In this document: piece by piece, positions 13,425 to 24,206 of the stretch
Position numbering within the stretch: the first letter of the stretch is position 1
Layout: each line of letters begins with the position of its first letter
Source of the DNA: Cephalotus follicularis
Lineage: Eukaryota > Streptophyta > Magnoliopsida > Oxalidales > Cephalotaceae
Direction of reading: 5' to 3'
Assembly (NCBI GenBank): GCA_001972305.1
Contig: BDDD01000114.1
Span: 391,271 to 455,270 of the forward strand
Length of the DNA: 64,000 nt
Notes under the pieces: generated by a model
What the model was told of the DNA's origin: nothing
Database searches by the model: none
The model's input: only the letters and a program-made list of their open reading frames with translations
Program-made: the position numbers and the translations under genes

Positions 13425-15992
13425 TGTCACACCTCGTTTTTCACTTTAACAACATATATGGTTATCAGTTATAATAATCCAACATTCACAAAAATGCACA
13501 TAAACTTAAAACCGTGTGGAAGCATTCTATACCGGATTAATTTATAAATATCCGCACGTAGCCCATACTACGTGCTTACAAGTACAAACACAAGTTATAT
13601 GTTACATATATGAAATGTAAATATAACAAATGGAGTATGATTATTATTACATTATTCACTCACTTTAACAATCTCACAACACAACGAAGCTTCCAAGTAT
13701 AGCTTCAGCGGCACTTGTCCAAATACCTTCGTCAATCTGAAATTGTAGGTATTAGCCGTTGTCCTCACTTGGCTAAGTAGGAATTATGCATGAATGTGAA
13801 TATACATATGTAAATATGCATGATAGTTTATCATTTGAAAACAATAATATATATGTCAATATATATGAAACAATGCAAAGTGGCTACAATCAATCACTTA
13901 TCACGAATACCGCACAAGGGTACAATCAATCACTACACTGGGTGGGTGTCATCTCGTGCTACCTCCTAGCCCAACCGATGCACCACCTAACTACCACAAT
14001 GCACTCCGATGATGATAGAAAAGGTAAAAACGACTACCGGCATTAAGCGGGTAGACCACACACACACGATCTGCATAGCAGAACCATTAGGGTGAATAAG
14101 CTCGAGCCAACTCCTGGCCCATCCGCTCAGCCGCCGTAGTCTAATGATACACTCCGATCACTAAACCATCGACTTCACTTCAAACACAATCAATTCACTG
14201 ATATTACATGTACATGATGTAATATAATAATTTCTCTTTGGAAAACAATAAAGCAACATAATTTGCTTAAGAGCATAAACACTTTCACTTATCACTTGTT
14301 CTCATTATCAGAGAACCACTTAAACACTTTAAACACTTTCACTGGTCCTTTTGGGAAAACACTTGAATAATAGTATTTATGTATAAAATACTTTGTAACA
14401 CTAACAATAAAGGGTGCTTATAGCACTCAGTTGTTGAAATCCTTGAAAACACTTTAAACACTAGTATTTGAGAATACTGGATAGATATAAACATCTATAC
14501 CGATAACAATATGCAGTTCAAGGATCAACAATCATCAACAATCACTTATGCATAAATAGCACATAAAGGCGTCAACATGCATCCATCGCGTCAACGTGTA
14601 TCAATGGAAGCCTCACGCGTTAACACTTCACTTTAGCGTCGATTGTGACTACAAAGCTTCAATTCAATATCTAAGTGTCAATGCAATAGTTCTAAGGCGT
14701 CAACACTTAAGCCTAAAGCGTCGACTGTCACATTCAAAGCGTCAACGCTTTATAGCTTGCAGGCAATTTCCAGAAGAGCAATCCAGAATAGAACATGCAT
14801 AATTCATAGCCAATTCACTTCCAAATCAACATGCAATCATGTAGCACTATGTAGACATGATATACATACTATATGTTCAAAAATCATGTCATAAACCCTA
14901 TCGCTTAAAGCAGTAACAAAGTACAGTTGAGTTGCAGGCTCAATTGTCGAACATTTCCAATTTGCTGCCAATTGTCGATTATTACTCCCTTGACTGTCGA
15001 ACCAAACTACCAGCTCATTCACTGCACACACAACACATTTCCATTACGCTCAACACACCTAAACCAACACTGCCATCACCGGAGCACCGGCCAGATTCCG
15101 GCCAACTCACCCGGCTTGTGCAACACCATAAACAAGTTACACATTGAACGGCCTACACAGAACCGCTCAATACTCGCCCTGACTCTGCCCCGAACGCCGT
15201 GTCACGGTCGACAGTGAGTTACGACTCATTGAGTCGACTCTCCGGACTCCACCAAGTCCGATCAACACCCAAAAACACCACACGAACAACAGTTTTTCAT
15301 TTCACTGCCCAAAACTCATCGAGACTCGGCGCTAAAAGCACGGTCTTAGACAGCAGTGAGTCAGATCGGCTGAGTTGACTCAGTCGATCGATTCCCGTCG
15401 ATTCTGGCCGAACAACGCCTCAACGGTGAACGCGCACAGTGGCGGGAAGGAAGAGAAGAAAAGAGAGAAAAGAGAAGAAGATGGAAGAGCTTACCGTCCG
15501 TTGGAGCGTCTGGGTTGCTCGTCGTCCTCCCCTGGTCCAGCGTCGTCGCCGGCGCCCTCTCTCTTTCTCTCTCCCGCTCTCTCCTCTGCCTCCTTTCTTT
15601 CTTCTTTTGCATGGGTGCATGCGCCCATGTCTCTATTTCTTCCTTCTTTATTTGTTTTCTTGCCTTTCTTCTTGGTATTTTACCAGCAAAACATTAAGGA
15701 CTAGGTCCCGTTTATTCCGCAAATTACGATATTAAATAATCCAGCAGCCACAAAAACAATCGTAATAATAATACGGACACTGGGTTTTACTGTCGCGCAT
15801 TAAAAATAGGCTTTATTAACCATTTTTGGCAACATAATTGCGGCTTCAATGCGAAATGCCCTGAACATTTCTTTATTGTTCCACTTTCAAAACTTGACAT
15901 TATAAAGGGAAAACATCATCAAAGTCGAGAATTTCACTATCCTCATTAATTTCATAATAAGATTACATTTTGCGAAAAACTTGGGCATTACA
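13425..15992 (-). repeat. element B 5' LTR (right copy)
   Basis: A 2.57 kb repeat matching 7606-10296. It ends GGGCATTACA and is followed by the second GCGGG duplication. About 120 bases shorter than the left LTR. Confidence 0.93.
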
Positions 15993-16189
15993 GCGGGTTG
16001 CCATTAAACTACAGAAATATGCACATCAACCCCAAAAAAAATTCAGATTGCATAAATAGAGAGTGTAATATACACGCATGCAGCCGCCTCGTGGCTTAAA
16101 GAGATATCTCCATACTAGGAGCGTATATATATATATATATATATGCAGTCACCTCGTGGCATGCAGGGACACCCCTACTCCAACACACA

Positions 16190-16350
16190 TGCCGTGCAGA
16201 ATTCACCCTTAGGTTCACATGCCATACGAAATTCACCCTTAGGTTCACCTGGTAAGCGGGATTCGCCCGAGGTTCACCTGCCATGTGGAATTCACCCTTA
16301 GGTTAACCTGGTCTGGCGGAATTCACCCAATTTGGGCTCACCAGCTAAGG
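16190..16350. repeat. ~31-base degenerate tandem repeat (GAATTCACCCTTAGGTTCAC)
   Basis: About five units of GAATTCACCCTTAGGTTCAC followed by a variable CTGCCAT-type linker. It begins immediately after the copia LTR end. Confidence 0.8.
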
Positions 16351-16572
16351 GACAGTCACTATACGGAATTCACTACTTAAGTTCACCTGCTATAGGACTT
16401 ATCATTAACAATTCTATTTGTATACTCATATCAGGCGAAGAAGGCGGTCTGGTCAGCTAGGCACGCAGAAAACAACTATGCTCGATGACCATATGGAATG
16501 GTCTGCTCGGCATGCGTGAGCTGGTCCATACTAGAGTGCTAGTCAGCTCTGGAATTCTAATTTGTTCGGGAG

Positions 16573-16815
16573 CGCTAATTGCTCTTGACGCGTGACTTGT
16601 ATGCTCGGCGACTTTATGGACAGGTCTGCTCGGCACGCGTGGACTTGTCATGCTGGACGACCAAGTGGGCTAGTCTACTCGGCATGCATGGACTTGTCAT
16701 GCTCGGCGACCAAGTGGGCTGGTCTGCTCGGCACGCATGGGCAAACCATGCCTGGCGACCTTATGGACAGGTCTGCTCGGCACACATGGGCTAGTCTGAC
16801 TTCTAGCGGAGAAGC
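16573..16815. repeat. 49-base minisatellite
   Basis: The phrase GTCTGCTCGGCACGC recurs at 16624, 16673 (GTCTACTCGGC), 16722 and 16771, exactly 49 bases apart, with GACTTGTCATGCTCGGCGAC inside the unit. Weaker partial copies reach back to about 16450. The open frames across it are repeat artefacts. Confidence 0.9.
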
Positions 16816-16846
16816 TCTGAGTCCTCTGGAGACTAGCCTGGCTCAG

Positions 16847-17693
16847 TGTTGGGGTTCTCCTCTAAGTACTTTTCAAGTACTGAGTTTTACCATATCCATT
16901 TACCAATACATCAACCTCGGCAGATAAACAAACAAAAATCCTAATCTAGCAAGCATAACATAATCAAGCATTACACACAACAACACATACAACACAATCA
17001 CACATAACAAGCAATACATACGCATGCTGGTAGGAGCTCGGACATATAGCAACCTTCCTAATTTTTGTTGAAAACGGAGATCGCTCGACGTCCTACTTAG
17101 ATTCTGGACTTCCTTTCGCTACGGTAGCTGCTGCGCACATGGGATCCCTTCTCTTCTTTACTCTCCTGTTACTCCTTCAGCTCTAGGAGATGGGGATTTA
17201 TACGGGAGGCATGGAACTCTCCTGAGGAAGCTCCTGCTTTTGTCTCCTTCTTCTTCTTTCCCGTGACACCAGGCCCTATCTTCCACCTTCTCTCATTTCT
17301 CTCGATTTCTCTAGAATGGGAGAGTGTGGGAGTGTCCAAAATGCGTCTCACGGGTATTTCTCTCTTTTATAATGGCAGGGAGAAGAATCTAGAAAATGCT
17401 ACACACAAAACAGTCACCTTCTACCACTCTTGGGCCAACTTTCTTCTCTCTTTGGTCCATATAAGCCCAACAAAACCTTCCAAAGTCCATTCCATATCTG
17501 GCCCAGAGGGAGAGAACAATTTCTAAGGCCCAACAATTATTTCACAATCTAGGCCTTATTCCACTATTCATGTCTGGCCCAAATAAGGGAATCAATTCCT
17601 CCATGCCCATAATACATATATACACACAATAATTCTTTGTAATATTCAGGGGCATTACTATATGGCAACTGCTTGCAAGACTTATCTCTAATA
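16847..17693 (-). mobile_element. LTR-like block (847 bases)
   Basis: The block begins TGTTGGGGTTCTC and ends GCTTGCAAGACTTATCTCTAATA. The end is nearly the same as the end of the solo LTR at 31051-32784 (CTTGCAAGACTTATCCCTAACA), which suggests related LTR families. No clear flanking duplication is seen, so the borders are less sure. On its right it adjoins a gypsy gag fragment that it may have entered. Confidence 0.5.
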
Positions 17694-18138
17694 GTTCGAT
17701 GGGCTCTTGAGGTATATGAGGTTGGCGGCAGTGCGACGTTAATATGAATAGAGATGGCACAGAGTTAGAGATTATTAGGGTTTTTTTATTGAGAGATTGA
17801 TCTCTGAGAGAGAGAAAGGTTATGATTCGAGGTTGTCCCAGATTCTGCTGATCCATCACACGACGTACCTCCTGAGCAACTACCCCAACTCTTCCATAGA
17901 AGGCTCATTCCTGACTTCATGAGCCTCAGTTGGGGAAGTTCTCTGAGAAGCGTTCCTTGTACGTACCATCTACGAAAAGATACTGAAACATAAAATATCG
18001 AAAGCAAACAGAAACCAAAACATAAGACATATCGAAAAGATCATATCGAAAAAGCCTAACCCAGAGTCTACCCAATCTCACAGGTCAAACCTAGTTAGGT
18101 CTTCTAAGGAAACAAAACCTCTCTTTGATACCATAATC
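17694..18138 (-). mobile_element. Ty3/gypsy (chromovirus-like) leader and gag N-terminus fragment C
   Basis: Beside the LTR at 18139 the minus strand has GATTATGGTATCAAAGAGAG, an initiator-Met type primer-binding site, then a leader, then a frame opening with MVRTRNASQRTSP near 17970, a start typical of gypsy gag. It is a fragment of a broken element. Confidence 0.65.
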
Positions 18139-18800
18139 TGTGACACCCCCGGACGGCAGGAGTCATCACAGGTCATAATACAAAACTTAACATAGCATAA
18201 CATAACTTAACCGAACATAAGCATAACTTTATTAGCTAAAACTGTGGCGGTCAAAACATAACATATGTGGATAACATACTGAAAACTGATTATAAACTGA
18301 AAACTTAAACATGTTCCAAGGGTCAATTATTAATAACATAAAGCAAAAGTAACTTATTGTTCATGACCACTCCTAACAGAAAACATATAGGGATCACACT
18401 CCTAGAGGATCCTGGACATATGGTGGTCATCTCTCAATCACACTTTCCCCCGTTGCTCCTGATAACCTGCCGCATGGAAACAAAAACGCGGCTGAGCAAA
18501 CCTCAGTACGAAAAAAGAATGTACAACAGTAAACGATAATTTAAAAGCAGAAAGATTTCCAAAAGTTATCTCGAAACATAAATCTGAAGCAGTAAATCAA
18601 TTTAAACATTCTTTGAAGTCAAATCCATAACTTCCGAAATACATAGGAAACATTTCAAAAACATAAATTCATACTGAGCCACATAATATATCATATATCA
18701 AAACATATAGATGGCAAGGGAGGCTTTAATTCCACATGCCAATTAGAATTGAAGTGTACGACACTACACAAGTCAATTCTCATATCATATCACACATTGC
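18139..18800 (-). mobile_element. chromovirus-like LTR fragment of element C
   Basis: Starts TGTGACACCCCCGGACGG next to the primer-binding site. The segment 18468-18509 matches, in reverse complement, 60422-60468 of the 3.0 kb solo LTR, including two short hairpins. The right border is not clear: LTR similarity fades near 18800. Confidence 0.7.
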
Positions 18801-18940
18801 ATATCGACTAATTTTAATACACTTTTACATCAATAATTTATATATTTACTATATCTGTTGCTTGTTTTACCAAATTGGTTACCAATGAACATGCAATATT
18901 AGCTACCGGTGGAGCCGGTAACCCGTTAGAAATATCTAAA

Positions 18941-19160
18941 CTAGTTAACTTACTGATTTTGTTGCATTTTAACATTATTTCGTTATGTTTACTATTCTGG
19001 TTATGTTATTTACTGACTTGGTTACCGAAATTATTTTACTGATTTTTTTATACTTTTACATTATTTCGTTATGTGATGTTGTTTACCAACTTGGTTACAA
19101 AAAATTATTTTACTGATTCTGTTATACTTTTACATTCTTTCGTTATAATATATACTAGTT
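18941..19160. repeat. ~74-86 base tandem repeat, three units
   Basis: TACTGATTTT recurs at 18951 and 19037, and TACTGATTCT at 19111, each followed by ...TTTTACATTATTTCGTTAT. Units also share TTGGTTACC. No gene is seen in 18801-19328. Confidence 0.75.
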
Positions 19161-19336
19161 ACATTTTACTAAATTACCAGATGATCGTTTACCTGTTTAC
19201 AAACCTATGACATTGTGCGATAACAACCACATACTTTAAAAAAAAAAAAAGGAACACCACTATAGTCAAAACTTGTTTCAACACACCAATTGACAATAAG
19301 TATAAGTGTCTTAACTTATGGATGTAATAAAATAAA

Positions 19337-19674
19337 GAAAAAAAATACACTTTAGTCCATAATGTTTTTGAGCTCGGACACTTTTGTCCCTTCATTTGGA
19401 CAAAAGACACTTTCGTCCTCCCATTTGGATGAAATTAACGAAAAACGTGAAATTACCTCAACACCCTCATATTAGTTTCAGTATTTAGGGGGTTTTAGGC
19501 TAACGTGGCATGATGACGTCATCAAAAGCTAACGGGGTCATTAACAGTAATGCACAGAGGGACGATTTTGTCCAATCAAACATGAAACTTAGAGACTAAA
19601 ATGTCTTTTGTTCAAATGAAGTGATGGAAATGTCCAAACCCAAAAATATTAGGGACTAAAATATATTTTGTTTT
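19337..19674. mobile_element. small inverted-repeat DNA element (MITE), 338 bases
   Basis: The two ends are long imperfect inverted repeats. The left reads TTTAGTCCATAATGTTTTTG and the right, reversed, TTTAGTCCCTAATATTTTTG; similarity goes on for about 65 bases through CTTCATTTGRACAAAAGACA. The 8-base AAAATAAA flanks it at 19329-19336 and 19675-19682. Duplication length fits hAT, or with drift a Mutator-type element. It encodes nothing. Confidence 0.8.
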
Positions 19675-19734
19675 AAAATAAATCATTTTTTTGTGAATGT
19701 TGTTTCAATAAACCAAGAGACATAAGGTGTTGAA

Positions 19735-20056
19735 TAGGGATGGCAATTTCACCCGTACCCGCGGATATCCGAACCGAACCCGCACAATAGGGGAGGGTAT
19801 GGTAATATCACAATCAACCCGTACCCGAACCGAACCCGCCCCGATATATAATAAATTTAATAAATTTAATATTTTATTATTATTATATATGTTTTTTATA
19901 AGTTATTTAATGTTACTTTGGTATATATTATAATTAAAATTTAAAAAAAATATACTGGCGGGTAGGGTCGGGTAGGGTACGGGTTCTATTGTCCTTACGC
20001 GGGTAGGGTATGGGTACAAAGAAACCCGCACCATAACCGACCCGTTGCCATCCCTA
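19735..20056. mobile_element. hAT-type MITE, 322 bases
   Basis: The ends are TAGGGATGGCAA and TTGCCATCCCTA, perfect 12-base inverted repeats, and the 8-base duplication GTGTTGAA lies at 19727-19734 and 20057-20064. Eight-base duplications and TA-G ends are the hAT signature. Inside each end there are runs of ACCCG/CGGGT (for example CCCGTACCCGAACCGAACCC), with an AT-rich centre. No coding capacity; a hAT transposase elsewhere would be needed for movement. Confidence 0.9.
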
Positions 20057-20064
20057 GTGTTGAA

Positions 20065-20590
20065 AGAAGAGAAAAAAAAAACTTATTCTTTTCATTGAAA
20101 AAATCAATAGCAATTATATTATTGTTTCAAAAAGACGAGGTTCATTGAATAAAATATTTGAGTTTTACACCTTAGTTGAAATTTTTTAAACCTCCATAAT
20201 TACTTTAATTATTTTATTATTTTCAATTAATACATCCGTAACAAGTTATGTACCGTAGATACACGTCCAACGTAATACAAGTATAGTACACTAAAACAAG
20301 TGTATAAATAAAGATACAATAAAATAATAAATCGAACGCTTTTTACATTTTCCCTGTATCCAAGTTAATTTTCTGTTAACGAAAAGAACTCAATACTTTT
20401 TAATAGAAATAGATTCTCTGTAACACTTTTACTGCATTATTTATACAACACTTTTATTTTGAGCGATTTATTGAAATCTAATATTTTGATAATTATATAT
20501 ATAATTTTTATATAAGTTAAATATCTTAATATTAGACATTAAATTTAATTAAATATGAAAATTTAAAGTGCTGCGCCTTTTTTTTTATTT
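20065..20590. other. AT-rich spacer downstream of the F-box gene
   Basis: No gene is seen. The minus strand just after the F-box stop carries AATAAA (about 20583-20588), a possible poly(A) signal of that gene. Confidence 0.5.
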
Positions 20591-21604
20591 CTATCTCCAT
20601 AAAATGAATAATACAAGAGAGGCAAAAATTAATACCCCAAAACTCAAACAGAAAATATCTAATATGCCTTCACTCCTCAACTTCTTCTCTCTCCTCTCTC
20701 TCTTCATTTCCAGAAACTCCACGTATCTCTTTTTACCTTCCACGTCCCTCCGTCCCCATCTCCCTCTCTTACCTTCCAATCCTCTCTCCAAGATTACCAA
20801 ACTGTCCTTCCCATTCCATTGCACACCGTCCATGTCCTGCACCTGCAAGCTCACCTCCCTCACGTGCATCTCCCCAGCCTGGTTTCCACCGCACGTGACC
20901 AATATCACGCACTCCATTATCTCCATCCTCTCTCTTCCCGTCAGCAACGAAGCGAAGCGCACGTGCACCTCGCCGGTCAGCCAGTGTCGCTGCACCGTAA
21001 CCGGCAGGTGGCTCGACAGGTTCATGGCTCGCCGCCCGACGGGATCGATCAGAATCCAGCTGAGACTCAAGTCCTCCCCCAGCCCCCGACACGTGTCCTC
21101 ATCGTCCGGGTGCCTTATCGGCGTCGCCACCGTGTCCTTCGGGTCCAAAAGGTCTATCCTAAACGGCGAGCAACGGAACCAATCGCTAACCGTCTCGGTC
21201 TCAATAACTCTGCTAAAAACGAGATTTTCGCGGTAATAAATATCGACGGCTGAGATTAGCTCCGATGGGCAGTCTTGATATGGTGGGGCCGGGGCCGAGG
21301 CCGAGTTGACCGCAGCTCCGTCCGGGCTAGTGAATGAAGCGGAAAAGAATGAGCGAGGGCCGTGGGCGGGGAATTTGGAGATTATTTCTAGGACACGTGG
21401 AGTGGTGGTGGACGGCCACGTGGAGTGGCAAATGTTGATCCAGAGTTGTTCTTGTGATGCTAGAGTGTAGAGTTGGGAGGAAGCGCAGCAGGCGGATGCG
21501 AGTGTGGGGCCATCTAGACGTGTTAATATGTGGGTCTCGATGATATCTTGATGGACGGTGTCGATTGTGGTGGCACCTGAGGGTGTGATGGAGGTGCCTG
21601 CCAT
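20591..21604 (-). CDS. F-box protein, At2g27310-like, with C-terminal membrane segment
   Basis: An uninterrupted 337-residue frame, and the only clearly intact host gene here. Residues ~16-62 form an F-box-like domain (DIIETHILTRLDGPTLASAC, then LASQEQLWINICHSTWPS). The run THILTRLDGPTLAS followed by LW..IC.STWPS is typical of the plant At2g27310/At2g36090 group. F-box proteins bind SKP1 and bring substrates to an SCF ubiquitin ligase. The middle has the group's conserved LSWILIDPVGRRAMN (180-194). A basic stretch (279-311) is followed by a hydrophobic segment 315-335 ending in WR, so the protein may be tail-anchored; the substrate is unknown. The start is supported by a TATA box about 60 bases upstream and by the family start just before the F-box. 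It lacks introns and is GC-rich beside AT-rich flanks. Family membership is recognised from memory, not from a search. Confidence 0.9.
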   Translation of the reverse strand: MAGTSITPSGATTIDTVHQDIIETHILTRLDGPTLASACCASSQLYTLASQEQLWINICHSTWPSTTTPRVLEIISKFPAHGPRSFFSASFTSPDGAAVNSASAPAPPYQDCPSELISAVDIYYRENLVFSRVIETETVSDWFRCSPFRIDLLDPKDTVATPIRHPDDEDTCRGLGEDLSLSWILIDPVGRRAMNLSSHLPVTVQRHWLTGEVHVRFASLLTGRERMEIMECVILVTCGGNQAGEMHVREVSLQVQDMDGVQWNGKDSLVILERGLEGKRGRWGRRDVEGKKRYVEFLEMKRERREKKLRSEGILDIFCLSFGVLIFASLVLFILWR

Positions 21605-21642
21605 TGGAGAGAAACTTCAACTTTTTGTATTTGAAGGTGAAG

Positions 21643-21671
21643 ACTGACGTGGAGTTTGGTGTTTATATAGA
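21643..21671 (-). promoter_or_regulatory. core promoter of the F-box gene
   Basis: On the minus strand CTATATAAACAC (TATA box, around 21662-21670) lies about 60 bases before the ATG at 21604, leaving room for a short 5' leader. CCACGTCA (21645-21652), an ACGT-core element of the kind bound by bZIP factors, is in the leader or just at the start site. Confidence 0.7.
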
Positions 21672-22114
21672 GTGCTGGAACAGAAAAATTCCTAACTGAC
21701 ATTCAGTTTGTCAATTATGACGACAATTTCATTCAGTCTTTTCATTGGTAAAGTGTTTTCTAGTCATAGGTTTGACTGCCTATGTTGCTACTTGGAAAGG
21801 AGATTTATTGACTTATACATTACAAGCACAAATTTCGTAATGTAATCAATTTTTAATATAATTCGGAATTTAAATAAACCTAAGTATATAATTCTTATAA
21901 GGGTTTTGTAAATATTTTTTATTGGTTGATTAGCTCAATCATTTCAATAACATCACTTATTAACATGGACTCAATTATCTTGATATACTCAACTATTTTG
22001 CTTGGTTATTGGTCTTGCACGTATCTTACCTTACATTAGTTATTTATGTTGATTTTCAGTGGTAATTGTTTATACACTAATGTAAGTTGCTTGAAATGAT
22101 GAATTTGTTTTTCA
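21672..22114. other. upstream region of the F-box gene, no gene seen
   Basis: AT-rich DNA between the F-box core promoter and the LTR of the next element. It probably holds the upstream promoter of the F-box gene; no motif was strong enough to name. Confidence 0.5.
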
Positions 22115-22585
22115 TGTCACATAAGCAGAAGATCCATCGTATAGCCAGGGCAAGAGCGTGGATGTTGTGTATAAGATATAATACGGGGGCGTGAAAGCGA
22201 AAAAGGAACAAAGGCGTAAAGAAGTGTATAAGGAAAATACACGTGGGGGGCGCATGTGATATCCCTATAAAATAAAGGATTTCAGTTATAATTAATCATT
22301 TTATAACACGTGTCAAGATATGAAATCATTACATAATTTAGTTAAGAAGTAACCTGGACTATCTATTGTATCTATAAATAAGTGAAGATTGCTCTGCAAC
22401 ATGAATTTCATTATTAGTTTTGTATAAGTTTTACTCAAGCAATCAAAAAGAATTATCTCTCAACTTTTCTTTCATGTCACAAAATTCGTTCCTTTAATCT
22501 TCAGTTCTTGTTCTTGATTGTAAAATTGCATTTTCAATTGAAATATTCTTTCCTTAATTCTCAGTTCATGAATCCAACACAAACA
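22115..22585 (+). mobile_element. 5' LTR of plus-strand Ty3/gypsy element D
   Basis: The sequence begins about TGTCACATAAG and ends about CACAAACA, followed by TAGTGCTTCAACTGGGAGGA (22588-22607), which resembles the Tat-lineage primer-binding site TGGCGCCGTCTGTGGGAA in decayed form. A TATA box (CTATAAATA) stands at 22372-22380. Borders are approximate; no 3' LTR was found. Confidence 0.5.
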
Positions 22586-22589
22586 TCTA

Positions 22590-23888
22590 GTGCTTCAACT
22601 GGGAGGAAGGTATTTTTGGTTGAAGATGCCACTAAAAACCACGAGCAAGAACAACAGTAAACAACAAATCATCACTAACTACGAGGAAACCTCTAGTAGA
22701 ATTATGGAAGCAGAGCAAGAAAGTGGAAGTTTGACTCCTCGAGCAATTCAACAAGTTATGCAACCAGTAATTAAAGAATTGCAAGTTTCACAGTTATCAC
22801 TCTTGGAGATGATCATGAAGTAGTAACCAATGTTAGATCAATTACTCAAAGGAAAGACTGTTCAACAAGTTGAACCAGAGGATATAGAAGGATTGCAAGA
22901 AGAAGAAGAGAGAAATGCAGCAACAACACTGCACATAAGTCCTGTGGTGAATCCGTCACCAATAACCATTTATCTAGTCAAGGAGAAGCACAATGAAGCA
23001 ATAGATCATAAGATTGCTTCACCAGCAATTCAAATGTCTAAGTTTATGTATTTTGAGCCTTCTCCAGCCTTCATTACAAGAGAAGAGCTGCAAAAAGTTT
23101 TAAGGCAGGAGAAAGAGATGTTCTCTGCCTCTGATTTTGAAGTATGCCCTCCTTATCCAGCACACATTGCAAGGAAACCATATCCAAGGGATTACAAGCC
23201 TCCTACATTCTTGCTCTTTGATGGAAAGAAGGAAAATGCAAAGGAGCACATCGTGAGATTCATTGATACTCTCGGTGTTTATAGCTATGACCATGACTTA
23301 CGCCTTAGGGAGTTCTCCAAATCTCTCTCTGAAAGAGCTTACACCTAGTACATCAATTTGCCAGCACATTCAATCAACAGCTGGGAGGAATTGGCAAATC
23401 TCTTCTATGCTAAGTTTTACAATGTGCAAATGAAGATAACGGTGATAGAGCTAGGGGGTTTGAGCCAGAGGTTTGATGAAGACTTGATGGAGTATATTGA
23501 GAGGTTTAAGGACAAAATCATGGAGTCTTAGGATCTTGTCCATAAAGATGAGGTGGTGGCTACTTGCATCAGTGGGATGCATAAAGAGTACATAATTCAT
23601 CCGGAGAATTTGCAAATAAAGACCTTTGGAAAGTTATAGGAGGTTGTAAGAAAGACTAGCTCATCGTTGAAAAGAAGGATAGTTCATATAGAGTGTCAGG
23701 GAAGGCATCCCTCAACTCAATATGTTGAAAGGTCTAGTAATATATCTTATGATAGGAAGAGGAAGCAGAGGATGAGTACGCCTCCACCACCAATTGATCT
23801 AACTAGTGCTGAGATCAATACTCTATTGGATGAGTGGATAAAGCATAATGAGATTAGATTGCCAAGAATAAACCACTATCCTACTTAG
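22590..23888 (+). pseudogene. element D gag
   Basis: Gag-type sequence with an acidic N-terminal part, then YPRDYKPPTFLLFDGKKENA, HIVRFIDTLGVYSYDHDLRL and REFSKSLSERAYT. This is the plant gypsy capsid pattern (Y...YK.P.F..FDG...P.EH...F...LG.....D..L...F..SL...A..WY). A decayed zinc-finger-like stretch follows near 23910-23960 (CRIHKKEGHATEDC). Fossil with several breaks. Confidence 0.8.
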
Positions 23889-24206
23889 CAGGATGGATCA
23901 GATCCTAAATATTGTAGGATCCATAAGAAAGAGGGCCATGCTACAGAAGATTGTTATACTTTAAGCCTTGTGTTCCACAAGAAGTTGAGTAATGATGAAA
24001 TCAGGTTCACGAATGAGAAGAGTGTGAACAAGAATTCGCTACCATCTCACAATGAATAAACAATGGTGTACACACACGTTGATGAAGATGATGGATGTAG
24101 TCATTGGAGGAGATTGTCAAGGGGAAAGTTCAACAAAGAACAAAGTGAATGTTGATGAGGATGAAGGCATGGAGAGGATGTTAGCGCCTAGGTCAAAAGT
24201 TCTAAT

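Larger units (their letters stand above)
7606..15992 (-). mobile_element. Ty3/gypsy (Tekay/Del-like chromovirus type) element B, nested
   Basis: Both ends are present: LTRs at 7606-10296 and 13425-15992, each TGTCACACC...GCATTACA, and the duplication GCGGG stands at 7601-7605 and 15993-15997. The primer-binding site lies beside the right LTR, so the element is on the minus strand. Only gag and protease are recognisable inside the ~3.1 kb interior, so it looks non-autonomous. In the first ~95 bases of the LTRs I count about six differences, suggesting an insertion not extremely old but well past recent. It sits inside the LTR of copia element A and is therefore younger than it. Confidence 0.93.
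5420..16185 (-). mobile_element. Ty1/copia element A, 5' LTR split by a nested gypsy element
   Basis: The LTR begins TGTTGGAAACC at 5420 and ends CTCCAACA at 16185, giving the inverted end pair TGTTGG/CCAACA. Removing the nested element (7606-15992 plus one copy of its duplication) leaves about 2.4 kb, close to the 2.5 kb solo LTR at 27745-30257. The two share long stretches, for example around 5655-5690 against 29998-30030 and 6600-6990 against 28500-28880 in opposite orientation. The five bases after the LTR, CACAT, would be the right target duplication; the left partner is outside the window. Confidence 0.8.

Noticed and set aside
16573-16815. Regular 49-base repeats considered as a CRISPR array
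   Set aside because: The whole unit repeats with no unique spacers, and the context is plant nuclear DNA. It is a minisatellite.
20568-21236. 222-residue open frame on the plus strand
   Set aside because: It lies opposite the F-box gene, is rich in S, P, L and T in a composition-driven way, and has no recognisable domain. It is a shadow of the GC-rich F-box codons.
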